A DNA stretch of 64,000 nucleotides from Palleronia caenipelagi (GTDB taxonomy: Bacteria > Pseudomonadota > Alphaproteobacteria > Rhodobacterales > Rhodobacteraceae): contig NZ_VFSV01000008.1 of assembly GCF_007004065.1 (NCBI RefSeq), forward strand, positions 93,431-157,430. Reading direction: 5' to 3'. Under the pieces are notes generated by a model that searched no databases, was not told where the DNA came from, and worked only from the letters and a program-made list of their open reading frames with translations. This document shows, in pieces, positions 29,724-39,147 of the stretch. The stretch's first letter is position 1. The number at the start of each line of letters is the position of its first letter. The translations under genes and the position numbers were made by a program.

Positions 29724-30425
29724 TCAGTCTCGGATGCGATAGTGGTAGCATGGCCCGCCCTCAAATCCGAGCGTGCCGTAGAGTGCGCGGGCCGGAGCGT
29801 TGGCTTCGGTCACGAACAGTCCGATCTCGCGCGCGCCTCGCCGCATGGCCCAGCGCTCGGCATGGGCCATGAGGTGCCGCGCCATGCTCTGACGCCGGCA
29901 CTCAGGCCGGACGTGAAGCGCATGGACCACGGCTGTGCGTCCCGAGACGGCAACGAACAGGGTCCCGGCGGGCTTGTCCGAGGCGCGGCCCAGAACGCTG
30001 ACCTTGGGCACCGCGACGCGAGCCATGACAGCGCGCCGCGTCTCGGGGACGTCGCCCTCGTCCCAGATCTCGCGTTGCACTTGCAGGGGCGGCCAGATGG
30101 CAAAGCCAGTGACCGGCGGCGGTGAGGGCGCCTCTGTCAGCGGGCGGCTGAGCCAAAGGGTCGGGTCGATCCGGGCATAGCCCCGCGCGGCGAGCATCTC
30201 GTCGAATGCCGTTTCATCGCTGCGCAGGCGAAACAGGAGGGGCCTTTGGCGCGCGGTCAAAGCGGCCTCGGCCTCGTCCAGCGTCGCGTCATCCGGTACG
30301 CCGTTGCAGGTCGCGGCCTCTGTGCGTTTACCCCCACCAGCCCCGTCGCGCAGGGTGAATGGTCCCAGCCGCTCGGTCGCAGCAGCGGGCCAGGTGTCCG
30401 TCAGAAACCTCTCCGGGTCGATCAT
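29724..30425 (-). CDS. GNAT family N-acetyltransferase
   Basis: 233 aa from the ATG at 30425 (MIDPERFLTDTWPAA), which overlaps the CinA-like gene stop by 4 nt. The GNAT core is in the C-terminal half: VHALHVRPECRRQSMARHLM (acetyl-CoA loop) followed by ANAPARALYGTLGFEG and a terminal aromatic CYHYRIRD. The N-terminal half (residues 1-120) is less typical and may form a second degenerate GNAT fold. The substrate is unknown. Confidence 0.82.
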   Translation of the reverse strand: MIDPERFLTDTWPAAATERLGPFTLRDGAGGGKRTEAATCNGVPDDATLDEAEAALTARQRPLLFRLRSDETAFDEMLAARGYARIDPTLWLSRPLTEAPSPPPVTGFAIWPPLQVQREIWDEGDVPETRRAVMARVAVPKVSVLGRASDKPAGTLFVAVSGRTAVVHALHVRPECRRQSMARHLMAHAERWAMRRGAREIGLFVTEANAPARALYGTLGFEGGPCYHYRIRD

Positions 30426-31153
30426 TCCGCCGCCTCGGGGAAGTCCTGCCGCAGCCGCGCCACGGCCTGCTCCAGCAACGTCCCGTCCGTGCCGCGCAGG
30501 ACAATGGCGACCTGATGCCCGGTGCCGGTCCACGACGGATAGGAGCCTACGGACAGATCCGGGAATTCAGCGGCCAGCGCGGCCAGCGGCGCGGCAATGT
30601 CGCCCTCGCCCCGGGAGACGCGCAGGGTGCGGCTCAGAACCGGTGCTCCCCCCGCCAGACGCGGGAGAAGCCCGGCCAGCATTGCCTCAAAAATCTGTGG
30701 CACCCCGGCCATCACGTGGATGTTACGCAGGGAAAAGCCCGGCGCGGAAGAGATCGGGTTGTCGATCAGCTCCGCCCCGTCGGGGATCCGGGCCATGCGC
30801 AGGCGCGCTTCGTTCAACTCGGCATCGCGGGCGGCATAATGGGCCTGAAGGATCGCGCGGGCATCGTCTCGCACCCCGATGGGCGTGTCGAACACTGCGG
30901 CGATGCAATCGGCGGTGATGTCGTCATGGGTCGGCCCGATGCCACCCGAGGTGAAGAGGTGGGTGTAGCGCCCGGACAGGTCCCGCGCGGCGCCGGTGAT
31001 CGCGTCGGGTTTGTCGCTGACCACGCGGATCTCGCACAGCTCGATCCCGCGCTCGGTGAGGGCCTTTGCCAGATGATGCGCGTTCGAGTCGCGGGTCCGG
31101 CCCGAGAGGATCTCGTCTCCGATTACAAGCATGGCGGCAGTGGGGTTTGTCAT
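30422..31153 (-). CDS. CinA-like competence/damage-inducible protein, molybdopterin-binding domain only
   Basis: 243 aa from the ATG at 31153 (MTNPTAAMLVIGDEILSGRT). The MoeA/CinA-type domain shows GDEILSGRTRDSN and TSGGIGPTHDDITAD. It lacks the C-terminal nicotinamide-nucleotide amidase domain of full CinA; the short form is common in alphaproteobacteria. It heads the leftward cluster and is divergent from sfsA (49 bp apart), so a shared promoter region is likely. Confidence 0.88.
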   Translation of the reverse strand: MTNPTAAMLVIGDEILSGRTRDSNAHHLAKALTERGIELCEIRVVSDKPDAITGAARDLSGRYTHLFTSGGIGPTHDDITADCIAAVFDTPIGVRDDARAILQAHYAARDAELNEARLRMARIPDGAELIDNPISSAPGFSLRNIHVMAGVPQIFEAMLAGLLPRLAGGAPVLSRTLRVSRGEGDIAAPLAALAAEFPDLSVGSYPSWTGTGHQVAIVLRGTDGTLLEQAVARLRQDFPEAAE

Positions 31154-31202
31154 GGCGCGACGTCCTTGGCCTGAGGGTCTGGCACGGGTATAGCCCTCTG
31201 CG

Positions 31203-31907
31203 ATGCAGTTTCCATCCCCCCTGATCCCCGCGCGGCTGATCCGCCGCTGGAACCGGTTCCTGAGCGAGGCCGAGCTGGCCGACGGGACCATCGTGCGCGC
31301 CCATTGTCCCAATCCGGGCGCGATGCTCGGGCTGGCCGAGCCGGGGATGCGGATCTGGCTGGAGCCCAATGACGACCCGAAGCGAAAGCTGAAATACGGC
31401 TGGCGGCTGGTCGAACTGCCGGGCGGGCACATGGCCGGGATCGACACCGCCGTGCCGAACCGGGTGGTGGGCGAGGCATTGCGGGCGCGGGGCATCCCAG
31501 AGTTGGCCGCCTACACAACCGTGCGTCCGGAGGTGAAATATGGCGCAAAAAGCCGGGTGGACTTCCTGCTGACCGAACCTAGCCTGCCTGATGTGTATGT
31601 AGAGGTGAAGAACGTCCACTTGCGGCGCGACGAGGACTGGGCGGAGTTTCCCGATTGCGTCACGGCGCGCGGAGCCCGTCACTTGCAGGAGTTGGGCGAC
31701 ATGGTGGCGCAAGGTCATCGGGCGGTGATGCTCTACCTGATCCAGCGAGATGATTGCGCCCGGTTCCGCCTCGCCCGCGATCTGGACCCGGCCTATGGCG
31801 CGGCGTTTGATCTGGCCGCCGAGCGGGGCGTTGAGGCGCTGGCCTATGGTACGGTGATCACGACCGACGGGGTGACGCTGGGTCGCGCGATGCCCCTCTC
31901 CCCATGA
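31203..31907 (+). CDS. sfsA: DNA/RNA nuclease SfsA
   Basis: 234 aa, normal length. Family motifs include LIRRWNRFLSEAEL at the N-terminus, HCPNPGAMLGL, and the nuclease-like KSRVDFLL and YVEVKNVHL (acidic metal ligands and Lys). RHLQELGDMVAQGHRAVMLY follows. SfsA was named for sugar fermentation stimulation and is now annotated as a nuclease. It is divergent from the CinA-like gene and followed 72 bp later by map. Confidence 0.94.
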   Translation: MQFPSPLIPARLIRRWNRFLSEAELADGTIVRAHCPNPGAMLGLAEPGMRIWLEPNDDPKRKLKYGWRLVELPGGHMAGIDTAVPNRVVGEALRARGIPELAAYTTVRPEVKYGAKSRVDFLLTEPSLPDVYVEVKNVHLRRDEDWAEFPDCVTARGARHLQELGDMVAQGHRAVMLYLIQRDDCARFRLARDLDPAYGAAFDLAAERGVEALAYGTVITTDGVTLGRAMPLSP

Positions 31908-31979
31908 GTGCCCTTGGCTGCACTGGCAAATTGACCGTCCTGCGTTTATATTGCTGCCGCGCAGAAAACGGAGAGTGAC

Positions 31980-32789
31980 GTGGACGAAACCAGCGGTCGA
32001 CTGACGAAGGACGGCATCCGCTTGCATGAGGCAGGGGATTTCGCGGGGATGCATAAGGCTGGACATCTCGCCGCCGAGATCCTCGACCGCATTGCCGAAC
32101 ATGTCTTTCCCGGCCAGACCACCGGCGCGCTCGACAAGCTGATCACCGACTGGGTGGTCGAGGCGGGCGCGACCTCCGCGACGATTGGCTATCGCGGCTA
32201 CAAGCACGCCAGCTGCATCAGCGTGAACCACGTGGTCTGCCACGGCATCCCCGGCGACAAGGTCCTGAAGGACGGCGACATCCTGAATATTGACGTCACC
32301 GTGATCGTGGATGGCTGGTTCGGCGACACGTCCCGCATGTATGTGGCAGGCAAGCTCAGCCGCAAGGCTGAGCGCCTCATTCAGGTCACCCACGATGCGC
32401 TGATGCTGGGGATCGAGGCGGCAAAACCGGGCAACACCTTTGGCGACATTGGCCATGCCATCCAGAGCTATGCCGAGGGCCAGCGGATGAGCGTGGTGCG
32501 CGATTTCTGCGGTCATGGACTGGGCCGCGTGTTCCACGCTCCGCCCAACGTGGTGCATTTCGGCCGCCCCGGCAAAGGTCCGGTGCTGGAGGAAGGCATG
32601 TTCTTTACCATCGAGCCGATGATCAATCTGGGTCGCCCTGAGACCAAGGTGCTGTCGGATCAATGGACCGCCGTCACCCGCGACAAGTCTCTGTCGGCGC
32701 AGTTTGAACACTCAGTGGGCATCACCGCCGACGGGGCCGAGATCTTTACCCTGTCTCCGGCGGGACGGTTTCATCCGACCTGGGGTTGA
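31980..32789 (+). CDS. map: Type I methionyl aminopeptidase
   Basis: 269 aa from a GTG at 31980, preceded by GGAGAG. The pita-bread fold shows NHVVCHGIPGDKVL, the metal Asp pair in ILNIDVTVIVDGWFGD, CGHGLGRVFH, and the metal Glu in FFTIEPMI and the terminal QFEHSVGI. It removes the initiator Met from nascent proteins. It is a stand-alone gene between sfsA and leuB. Confidence 0.96.
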   Translation: MDETSGRLTKDGIRLHEAGDFAGMHKAGHLAAEILDRIAEHVFPGQTTGALDKLITDWVVEAGATSATIGYRGYKHASCISVNHVVCHGIPGDKVLKDGDILNIDVTVIVDGWFGDTSRMYVAGKLSRKAERLIQVTHDALMLGIEAAKPGNTFGDIGHAIQSYAEGQRMSVVRDFCGHGLGRVFHAPPNVVHFGRPGKGPVLEEGMFFTIEPMINLGRPETKVLSDQWTAVTRDKSLSAQFEHSVGITADGAEIFTLSPAGRFHPTWG

Positions 32790-32901
32790 TCTCCGACATC
32801 GAACCGGGCGCCGGGATCGCCGCCGGGTCCTACCGCTCTGCTTGACCGGGTGAAGCGGGCAGGCTAGGCCGCGTTGACCCATTTTTGCAGGAGATCCAGC
32901 T

Positions 32902-34020
32902 ATGTCGAACCCGTCAATTCTGATCTTGCCCGGCGACGGGATTGGCCCGGAGGTCATGGCCGAAGTCCGCAAGGTGATCGACTGGTTCGGCGCCAACACC
33001 GATGCGAAATTCGACGTGTCCGAGGATCTCGTCGGCGGGGCCGCCTATGACGCCCATGGCACGCCGCTCCACGACGACACCATGGCCAAAGCGCAGTCGG
33101 TCGATGCCGTACTGCTCGGTGCCGTAGGTGGTCCGAAATACGACGTGCTGGACTTTTCGGTGAAGCCCGAGCGCGGCCTTCTGCGTCTGCGCAAGGAAAT
33201 GGACCTTTACGCGAACCTGCGACCCGCCCAGTGCTTTGACGCGCTGGCGGATTTCTCGTCGCTGAAGCGGGACGTGGTGGCCGGTCTCGACATCATGATC
33301 GTGCGCGAACTGACCTCCGGCATCTATTTCGGCGAGCCGCGCGGCATCATGGATGACAACGAAGGCGGTCGCGTAGGCATCAACACCCAGCGCTACACCA
33401 CCGACGAAATCCGCCGTGTCGCCCGGTCCGCCTTCGAACTGGCCCGCCGCCGCGGCAACAAGGTCTGCTCCATGGAGAAGGCCAACGTCATGGAATCCGG
33501 CATCCTCTGGCGTGAGGAAGTCCAGTGGGTCCATGATAATGAATACCCCGATGTAGAGCTGAGCCACATGTACGCCGACGCGGGTGCCATGCAGCTCTGC
33601 CGCTGGCCCAAGCAGTTCGACGTAATCGTCACCGACAACCTGTTCGGCGACCTGCTCTCCGACGCCGCCGCAATGCTCACCGGCTCCCTGGGGATGTTGC
33701 CCTCCGCCTCGCTCGGCCAGCCGATGGAGAACGGACGCCCCAAGGCGCTCTACGAGCCCGTCCATGGCTCCGCCCCCGACATCGCGGGTCAGGGCAAGGC
33801 GAACCCGATCGCCTGTATTCTGAGCTTTGCCATGGCGCTGCGCTACTCCTTCGACATGGGCGACAAGGCCGATCTGGTCGAGCGCGCGGTGGAAAAGGTG
33901 CTGGCCGATGGCCTGCGCACTGCCGATCTGCTGGGCGAAGAGGGCGTGGCCCCTGTCTCGACCTCCGAGATGGGCGACGCGGTGATCGCCGCCATCGCCA
34001 CGCTTTCCGACGCTGCGTGA
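32902..34020 (+). CDS. leuB: 3-isopropylmalate dehydrogenase
   Basis: 372 aa. It starts [21 protein letters not shown], and has [18 protein letters not shown] (substrate-binding Arg), [34 protein letters not shown] (Mg2+ Asp) and the NAD-binding [18 protein letters not shown]. It oxidatively decarboxylates 3-isopropylmalate in leucine biosynthesis. AGGAGA lies 8 nt before the ATG. It is separated from leuCD by about 19 kb. Confidence 0.97.
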   Translation: MSNPSILILPGDGIGPEVMAEVRKVIDWFGANTDAKFDVSEDLVGGAAYDAHGTPLHDDTMAKAQSVDAVLLGAVGGPKYDVLDFSVKPERGLLRLRKEMDLYANLRPAQCFDALADFSSLKRDVVAGLDIMIVRELTSGIYFGEPRGIMDDNEGGRVGINTQRYTTDEIRRVARSAFELARRRGNKVCSMEKANVMESGILWREEVQWVHDNEYPDVELSHMYADAGAMQLCRWPKQFDVIVTDNLFGDLLSDAAAMLTGSLGMLPSASLGQPMENGRPKALYEPVHGSAPDIAGQGKANPIACILSFAMALRYSFDMGDKADLVERAVEKVLADGLRTADLLGEEGVAPVSTSEMGDAVIAAIATLSDAA

Positions 34021-34068
34021 GGCCACAAGCCTCTTGACCGGGGCGGGAAACGGGAGTGAGACGGGGGC

Positions 34069-35061
34069 ATGTCACCTCGTCTCGCCGGGCCGCTTCTCGC
34101 CCTTCTCGCCTTCGGTCTTTATGCCTGTCACGATGCGGTCGTGAAGATCCTCGGCGCGCGCTATGCGCCGCCTCAGATCCTGTTCTTTTCGGTGCTGTTC
34201 AGCTTTCCCCTGGCCACGATGCTGATGATGCGGGAGAAACAGGCCTCCACCCTGCGCCCCGTGCATCCCTGGTGGGTCGCCCTGCGCACCGCCGCCGCCG
34301 TTATGGCAGCCCTCTGCGGCTTCTATGCCTTTACGGTGCTGCCGCTCGCGCAGGCCTATGCCCTGATCTTTGCCGCTCCGCTGCTGGTCACCGTGTTCTC
34401 GATCCCAGTGCTCGGCGAAAAAGTCGGACGGCACCGCTGGGCCGCTGTCATCGTCGGTCTGATCGGCGTGCTGGTCGTGCTCCGTCCCGGCAGCGCTGAC
34501 CTCGGGCCGGGTCATCTGGCAGCGCTTGGGGCCGCCTTCGCCGCATCACTGGTCTCCGTGATCTCGCGTCGCATCGGGCGTGAGGAACGCCCCGTGGTGA
34601 TGATGCTCTACCCCATGATGGTGAACCTGCTCGTTATGGCGACGCTCCTGCCCGGCCTCTACCGCCCTGCTCCGTTCGGAGACATGGTGCTGTTTGCCTG
34701 TGTCGCTCTTCTGGGCTTTGCCGGAGGCCTCATCACCATCGCGGCCTATACCCGTGCCGACGCTGCCGTGGTGGCACCCATGCATTATTCCCAGATCATC
34801 TGGGCGGCAGGCTTTGGCACGTTCCTGTTCAATGAACCGACGGACCGAAACACCTGGATCGGTGCCAGTATTGTCATCGCGTCGGGTCTGTACGTCGTCC
34901 TGCGCGAATCCCGCGGCTCCTCCGAAAACACACCTGTCACCAGCGGCCGCACCCGTCCCGAACTGCCGGGAACGCCCCGGATTGCCAACGCCATTCTGGC
35001 CCGCGCAAATCGTGTTCCTCCGGGCCACGTTGCGCTTGCAAACCGTGACAGGACACATTAG
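34069..35061 (+). CDS. DMT family transporter (EamA domains)
   Basis: 330 aa with about ten membrane helices in two EamA repeats. Markers are YACHDAVVKIL near the N-terminus, FYAFTVLPLAQAYALIFAAP at the end of the first repeat, and PMHYSQIIWAAGFGTFLFNE plus GASIVIASGLYVVLRE in the second. A polar C-terminal tail of about 45 residues follows. The substrate is unknown. It ends 15 bp before tRNA-Pro. Confidence 0.88.
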   Translation: MSPRLAGPLLALLAFGLYACHDAVVKILGARYAPPQILFFSVLFSFPLATMLMMREKQASTLRPVHPWWVALRTAAAVMAALCGFYAFTVLPLAQAYALIFAAPLLVTVFSIPVLGEKVGRHRWAAVIVGLIGVLVVLRPGSADLGPGHLAALGAAFAASLVSVISRRIGREERPVVMMLYPMMVNLLVMATLLPGLYRPAPFGDMVLFACVALLGFAGGLITIAAYTRADAAVVAPMHYSQIIWAAGFGTFLFNEPTDRNTWIGASIVIASGLYVVLRESRGSSENTPVTSGRTRPELPGTPRIANAILARANRVPPGHVALANRDRTH

Positions 35062-35076
35062 GAGCCGCACCACGGT

Positions 35077-35153
35077 CGGAGTGTAGCTCAGCCTGGTAGA
35101 GCACTGTCTTCGGGAGGCAGGGGTCGGAGGTTCGAATCCTCTCACTCCGACCA
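35077..35153 (+). tRNA. tRNA-Pro (anticodon CGG)
   Basis: 77 nt with a full cloverleaf. The acceptor stem is CGGAGTG/CACTCCG, the D-arm region GCTCAGCCTGGTAGAGC, and the anticodon stem CTGTC/GGCAG with loop TTCGGGA, giving CGG at positions 34-36. The T-loop is GGTTCGAATCC and CCA is encoded. It borders a decayed mobile island on its 3' side, the usual position for tRNA-targeted integration. Confidence 0.97.
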
Positions 35154-35285
35154 ATTCTTTCAATTACTTAACGGCATTTCGAAAACGCTTCATTCTCGGC
35201 GTCTTTGGGATTCGGCACAGATTCATCCGGTTTCCGTCGGGACGCCGGGTCTTTGGCGTTCCCTTCGCTCCATCAATAAAAAGAT

Positions 35286-35318
35286 AAGCTCCCCGCCGAG
35301 ACCAACGGCGGGGAGCTT
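35286..35318 (-). terminator. Leftward rho-independent terminator at island edge
   Basis: A perfect 13-bp stem AAGCTCCCCGCCG/CGGCGGGGAGCTT with loop AGACCAA. Read on the minus strand it is followed by a T-rich stretch (RC of the A-run at 35275-35285). It would block transcription running out of the island toward tRNA-Pro. The other tRNA-linked element in this window has the same arrangement. Confidence 0.7.
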
Positions 35319-35354
35319 GAAGATATTTCCACAGCGACAAAAGGAAAGTCACGA

Positions 35355-35374
35355 TGCGGTATCTGAATACCGCA
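35355..35374. promoter_or_regulatory. 8-bp-arm hairpin before the prim-pol pseudogene
   Basis: TGCGGTAT and ATACCGCA pair perfectly around CTGA, 11 bp upstream of the GTG that opens the primase frame. It could be an attenuator or an operator; no T-run is adjacent. Confidence 0.4.
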
Positions 35375-35385
35375 AAACTAAATAA

Positions 35386-37386
35386 GTGCAAGGCAATCTG
35401 GACGTGGTGGAGGAGCTGGCCAAAGCCGGTGATCCGATCTTCCCGGCCCGGGCTGAGAGCAAGCGGCCCCATATCACGGACTGGCAGCGTCGGGCCACGA
35501 CCGATGCGACTCAGCTCCGGCGCTGGTGGGGAAAGTGGCCCGATGCCATGCCCGTCGTGCCGACCGGGAGCCGCTCGGGCATTGCTGTGCTGGACCTTGA
35601 CCAGAAGAACGGCAAGGACGGCTGCAAGACGTTGCGCGAGCTGGGCACGACCCGGACGCGCTGTCATCTCATGTGATCTCTACGCCTTCCGGCTGGCGGC
35701 ACATCTATTTCTGGCACGTGGAGGGGCTACGTTGTTCCACCGACAAGATTGGTCCCGACGTGGATGTGCGGGCCGAAGGCGGCCTCGACATTGCCCCCGG
35801 TGCAGTCAGCGACAAGGGCAGCTATGGGCGGCTCAGCGGCCCGTTGAAACGGGTCTTGGCTGAACTGAAACCTTGGCCCGATGCTATCCAGCCGCCCACC
35901 CGTGAGCCGCACGAAAGCACTGGTGAACCGACCGGGCTTTCCTTTGAACAGTTCGCGGCGGCACTCATGGCAATCCCGAACGACGACACCAATCCCGACG
36001 CCGGCAGCCGGGATTGGTGGGTCAAGATGCTGGCAGCGGTTCACCACGAAACGGACGGCTCCGAAGAGGGCTTGGAGATGGTGCAACTCTGGTCCGCTCA
36101 GCATGTCAGCTACAGCGACACCCACACAGAAGAGGTGTGGCGCTCTTTCCGCCGTGGTGAGGGCGCGACCGGGGCTAGCGTGCTCTATGAGGTAAGGCGG
36201 CATTGCTGGGGTAATGACCACGCGGCGGCGCTGGCCATGTTGTCCGACGAAGACGAAGCGGGCTTTGGCTCAGATGCGCTGGATGAAGAAACGCGGGCGA
36301 CGATTGAAGAGCTGGTGGGGCCGATTAAGGAACGCACCAAATCCCGGCGGCTTCCCTTCCTTTCACCATCCGATTGCGACACGCTGCCCACTCGCGACTA
36401 CGTGGTGAAGAGCCTGCTGGCAGCTGGGGACGTGGCCACGATCGTGGGCGCGCCCGGCGCGGGTAAGTCTCTGCTGGCCCCGTATCTGGGCTATATGGTA
36501 GCGCGGGGCGATGGCGCTTTTGACCGCCGCACGCGCCAAGGGACCGTCTTCTATGTAACGGCGGAAGACCGACGGGGGATGCGTGCCCGGGTCAAGGCGC
36601 TTTGGGAAGAGCATGGCGAGGCCGACGCCTTCCGGCTGGTGGAGGGCGTGTCCGATCTTCTGAGGGACAACAGCCCGGACCTGAAAGACCTGACCTGTGC
36701 CGTCAAAGACCAACGCCCCAGCCTGATCTTGATCGACACCGTGGCGCTGGCGTTCCCCGGGCTGGAAGAGAACGACGCCAAGGCGATGGGCCGCGTCGTC
36801 GCGGTAGCCCGGTCCTTAACGAAGTGGGGCGCAGCTGTTGTCTTGATCCACCACGACACAAAGGACGGGGCGAACGGGCTGCCCCGTGGGCACTCCATCT
36901 TGAACGGTGCGCTGGACGCGAACCTCTACCTCAAGCGGGAAGACGGGGTCGTGACGGGCAAGCTCACCAAGAACCGGAATGGCAGCACGGACCAGAAGAT
37001 TGCCTTCACCGTCGCTACCGTGGCGGAGGGCGCAGGGCGCAGACGAAGACGGCGACACCCTCACCACGGCTATCTGCCGGGAAGCAGACGCCAGCGTGGT
37101 CAAGGAAACCAAGCTCAACAAGGGCGAAGCGGGCGTGATGGATCACTTCCGCGAACTGGCGGACGAAGACGGTGTGGAGGAATCGAAGCTACGCCAAGCC
37201 TGTATCGACGGGCGGCGGGTTTCCACATCCGACAACGCGGACAGTCGCCGCCGAACGCTGGACAACGCGCTAAGGGGGCTGACGGAGAAAGGCGTGCTGG
37301 TCTTCAACGGAGGTAATTACCGCACCCCTTCCACGGCGGCTTATCTTCTCGGGGACATTGATCTGGGGGAAGACGACGATGACTGA
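35386..37386 (+). pseudogene. Primase-polymerase/AAA-ATPase replication protein, two frameshifts
   Basis: Three frames join into one protein. Frame 1 (35386-35676) is the start of a bifunctional DNA primase/polymerase domain with the catalytic-type GIAVLDLDQKNGKDG. The chain continues in the next frame (GHDPDALSSHVISTPSGWRHIYFW), which requires one extra G in the run at about 35643-35645. The middle frame carries the RepA-like ATPase with Walker A GAPGAGKSLLAPYLG and Walker B LILIDTVALAF. Near 37030-37040 a second shift leads to the C-terminal frame (DEDGDTLTTAI to GEDDDD, ending at 37386). Two independent shifts make a real pseudogene more likely than error. Its intact relatives initiate replication of phage satellites and plasmids. 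Confidence 0.82.
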
Positions 37387-37716
37387 GGCTCGGAAAGTTG
37401 GAAAAAGCCGGAATTTTCCGGAAAGCTTCCAAGGCCAATTCGCCAGTCGATCCCGGAAAATCCGGAAAGCCCCCTTAAGGGGCTTCCGACTTTCCGGACG
37501 GCGATGGTGCGGTGCTTCTGAGGTGACGGTAGCGGGCTGCCTGTGGAGCGTGCTTCTACGTGGGCGTGGGGGACTGGGCAACTGAGGGGATTGCGGGTCC
37601 CTCTGGCACGGGAGCTTCGGGGGAAAGCAGAGCCCCGGGCTGTCCCTGCTTGGAAAAATTTGGAATCGATAAAACCCCGCCGAGAAGTCCTCCGGGAAAG
37701 GCAGAGGAACTGAGCG
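37387..37716. other. Repeat-rich noncoding segment after the primase
   Basis: 330 bp without a convincing gene. Between 37391 and 37497 it holds several short GGAAA-type repeats in both orientations (for example CCGGAA-TT-TTCCGG at 37408-37421, tandem CGGAAAATCCGGAAAG near 37454-37469, TTTCCGG at 37491-37497) and the palindrome CCCCTTAAGGGG at 37471-37482. This fits an iteron-like or protein-binding array, possibly the replication origin for the adjacent primase. The remaining part shows nothing recognisable. Confidence 0.4.
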
Positions 37717-38204
37717 GTGACATATTCCCCTGAGACAGTGGACGCGATGCTTTTCAGCGAGGCGCCCCCCGTCGAGGACTCCCCTGTGGTGAATGCCGTT
37801 GATCTTGCGGAATGGCTGGGGATCGCACCAAACCGGATTCATGCTCTGGTCAGCACGTTGGCAAATGCCTCATGGGGTAAGCTGGCGGCTGAGTTCGTGG
37901 AGGCCAAGAAGCAGCCCGACACCTTGCAGGTCTTCGTCAACACCATTCTGGCGCAAGGCTGGCGCGAGGCCGCGAAAGAGATCAACGAAGCGGCCTTGGC
38001 CGCTCGGGCGGAACCGTTCGCGTTACCTGAAGCGATCCCAGCGGACGTGCTTTTTGTGATCGGAGGGGTGGACTTACAGAGAAACCGGCTGGAAGTGGTC
38101 TTTCTGGGGCATGGCCGCGACGACCTCTTCGTCATGTCTCAATTCGTGATCCGGGGCGACCCGATGGCCGATGACGTTTGGACGGCACTGGATGACGCGC
38201 TTAA
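37717..38204 (+). pseudogene. Terminase small/large subunit deletion fusion, truncated by IS
   Basis: A GTG start at 37717 opens a frame. Its first ~45 residues (SPVVNAVDLAEWLGIAPNRI) look like the DNA-binding N-terminus of a terminase small subunit. From about residue 47 on it matches the GpA-type large subunit: ASWGKLAAEFVEAKKQPDTL, QVFVNTILAQGWREA, IGGVDLQRNRLEVVFLG. The matching part of the intact GpA in this window (54571-56352) reads ASWPQLVAEFLSAKQDPTTL, QTFVNTILGQGWRGA, SAGVDVQHDRLECTLIGF. So about 300 residues of ATPase domain and the rest of the small subunit are missing. The frame is then cut at about 38204 by an IS. Confidence 0.75.
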
Positions 38205-39062
38205 GGTAAGGGCTAATAGCCAGCAAATAACGATAGCGGCGAGCGCGATTGCTGAGAGGAAGACCTTCGGACAGCGGTCGTATCGTGTTGCGACCCACCG
38301 CCAGTCTTTCAGCCTGCCGAACATGATCTCGATCCGGTTACGTCGTTTGTATCGGCGCTTGTCGTACTTCACTGGCTTTTTGCGTTGCTTTCGGCCGGGA
38401 ATGCATACGCGTATCCCTTTATCGTTCAACGCTTCTCTGAACCAATCCGCGTCATAGCCGGGGTCCCCGAGGAGCCACTCAACATCAGGCAGGCTGCTGA
38501 GCAACGCCCGTGCTCCGATGTCGTCGCTGACCTGACCGGCCGTGATGAGCTTGTTCAGAGGACGGCCTCGGCTATCGCCGACCGCATGCAGCTTGGTGTT
38601 CATACCGCCCTTGGTACGACCGATCAGACGTCCACGCCCCCCTTTTTGACGCCCATGCTGGTCGCTGTTCGGTGGGCCCTCAGATCATTCGGCCGTCTGC
38701 TCGGACCGATGGCGCCGCCGGCCTCATCATCGATCATGACAGTCTTTTCGTCGCCGTGGTCGGCGGCCAGACCGACCATCATCTGCGCGAAGATGCCCTT
38801 ATCGCTCCACCGCTTCCAACGATTGTAGAGCGTTTCCGGGGTTTACGCGGCCCCACTGGGGCCACGGTCCCCTTCAACTGTGCGGGCCATATGCTGCCGG
38901 AGCGTCCCGTCAGCGTAAGCCATTGCGATTAATGAAGATAATTCCACTCAACACACGCCGGTCATCAACGCGTGGTTTGCCGTGCGACTTCGGAAAGAAG
39001 GAATCAAGACGCGCCATTTGCGCTTCCGTCAGCCAAAAAACAGCAGACATGTTCACCGCCAT
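38205..39062 (-). pseudogene. IS5-family transposase, inactivated
   Basis: The first frame starts at 39062 (MAVNMSAVFWLTEAQMARL). It contains a TGA where the conserved LRWRDAP Trp should be (reads NGLR-stop-RDAPAAYG). Just after GDAPAAYGP-type sequence there is an extra insertion of about 40 bp (roughly 38840-38880) that contains the palindrome GGCCCC-ACT-GGGGCC. Further on, an A5G6 run at about 38639-38649 (minus strand AAAAAGGGGGG) marks the -1 frameshift point between ORF A and ORF B, as expected for IS427-group elements. ORF B has MNTKLHAVGDSRGRPL, LLGDPGYDADWFREAL and RRNRIEIMFGRLKDWRW (DDE catalytic region). The nonsense codon and insertion make it inactive. Confidence 0.82.
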
Positions 39063-39121
39063 TTTTTCAGTGGTGAATCACGCCATTAGGCGAAAATCAA
39101 TGGGTTCTGAGCCTGATTCAT
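38205..39121. mobile_element. Defective IS5-family (IS427-like) insertion
   Basis: About 0.92 kb. The left end near 38208 (AAGGGCTAATAGCC) and the right end near 39119 (read inward CAGGCTCAGAACCC) resemble imperfect terminal inverted repeats; exact ends are uncertain. The transposase is on the minus strand in two frames. The IS splits the terminase remnant on the left from the restriction-enzyme remnant on the right, and no direct continuation exists across it. A deletion therefore accompanied or followed insertion. Confidence 0.75.
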
Positions 39122-39147
39122 CGATCTCCGAAGTTCTGATCATTTAA

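Noticed and set aside
30924..32711. 595-codon antisense frame across cinA, sfsA and map
   Set aside because: It covers three well-supported genes, with His/Gln/Arg-rich composition typical of shadow frames.
34546..35163. 205-codon antisense frame reading through tRNA-Pro
   Set aside because: Its start (GVRGFEPPTPASRRQCSTRL) is the well-known spurious translation of a tRNA complement.
37358..37585. 75-codon frame after the primase pseudogene
   Set aside because: Low-complexity Arg-rich translation of the GGAAA repeat array; no family resemblance.
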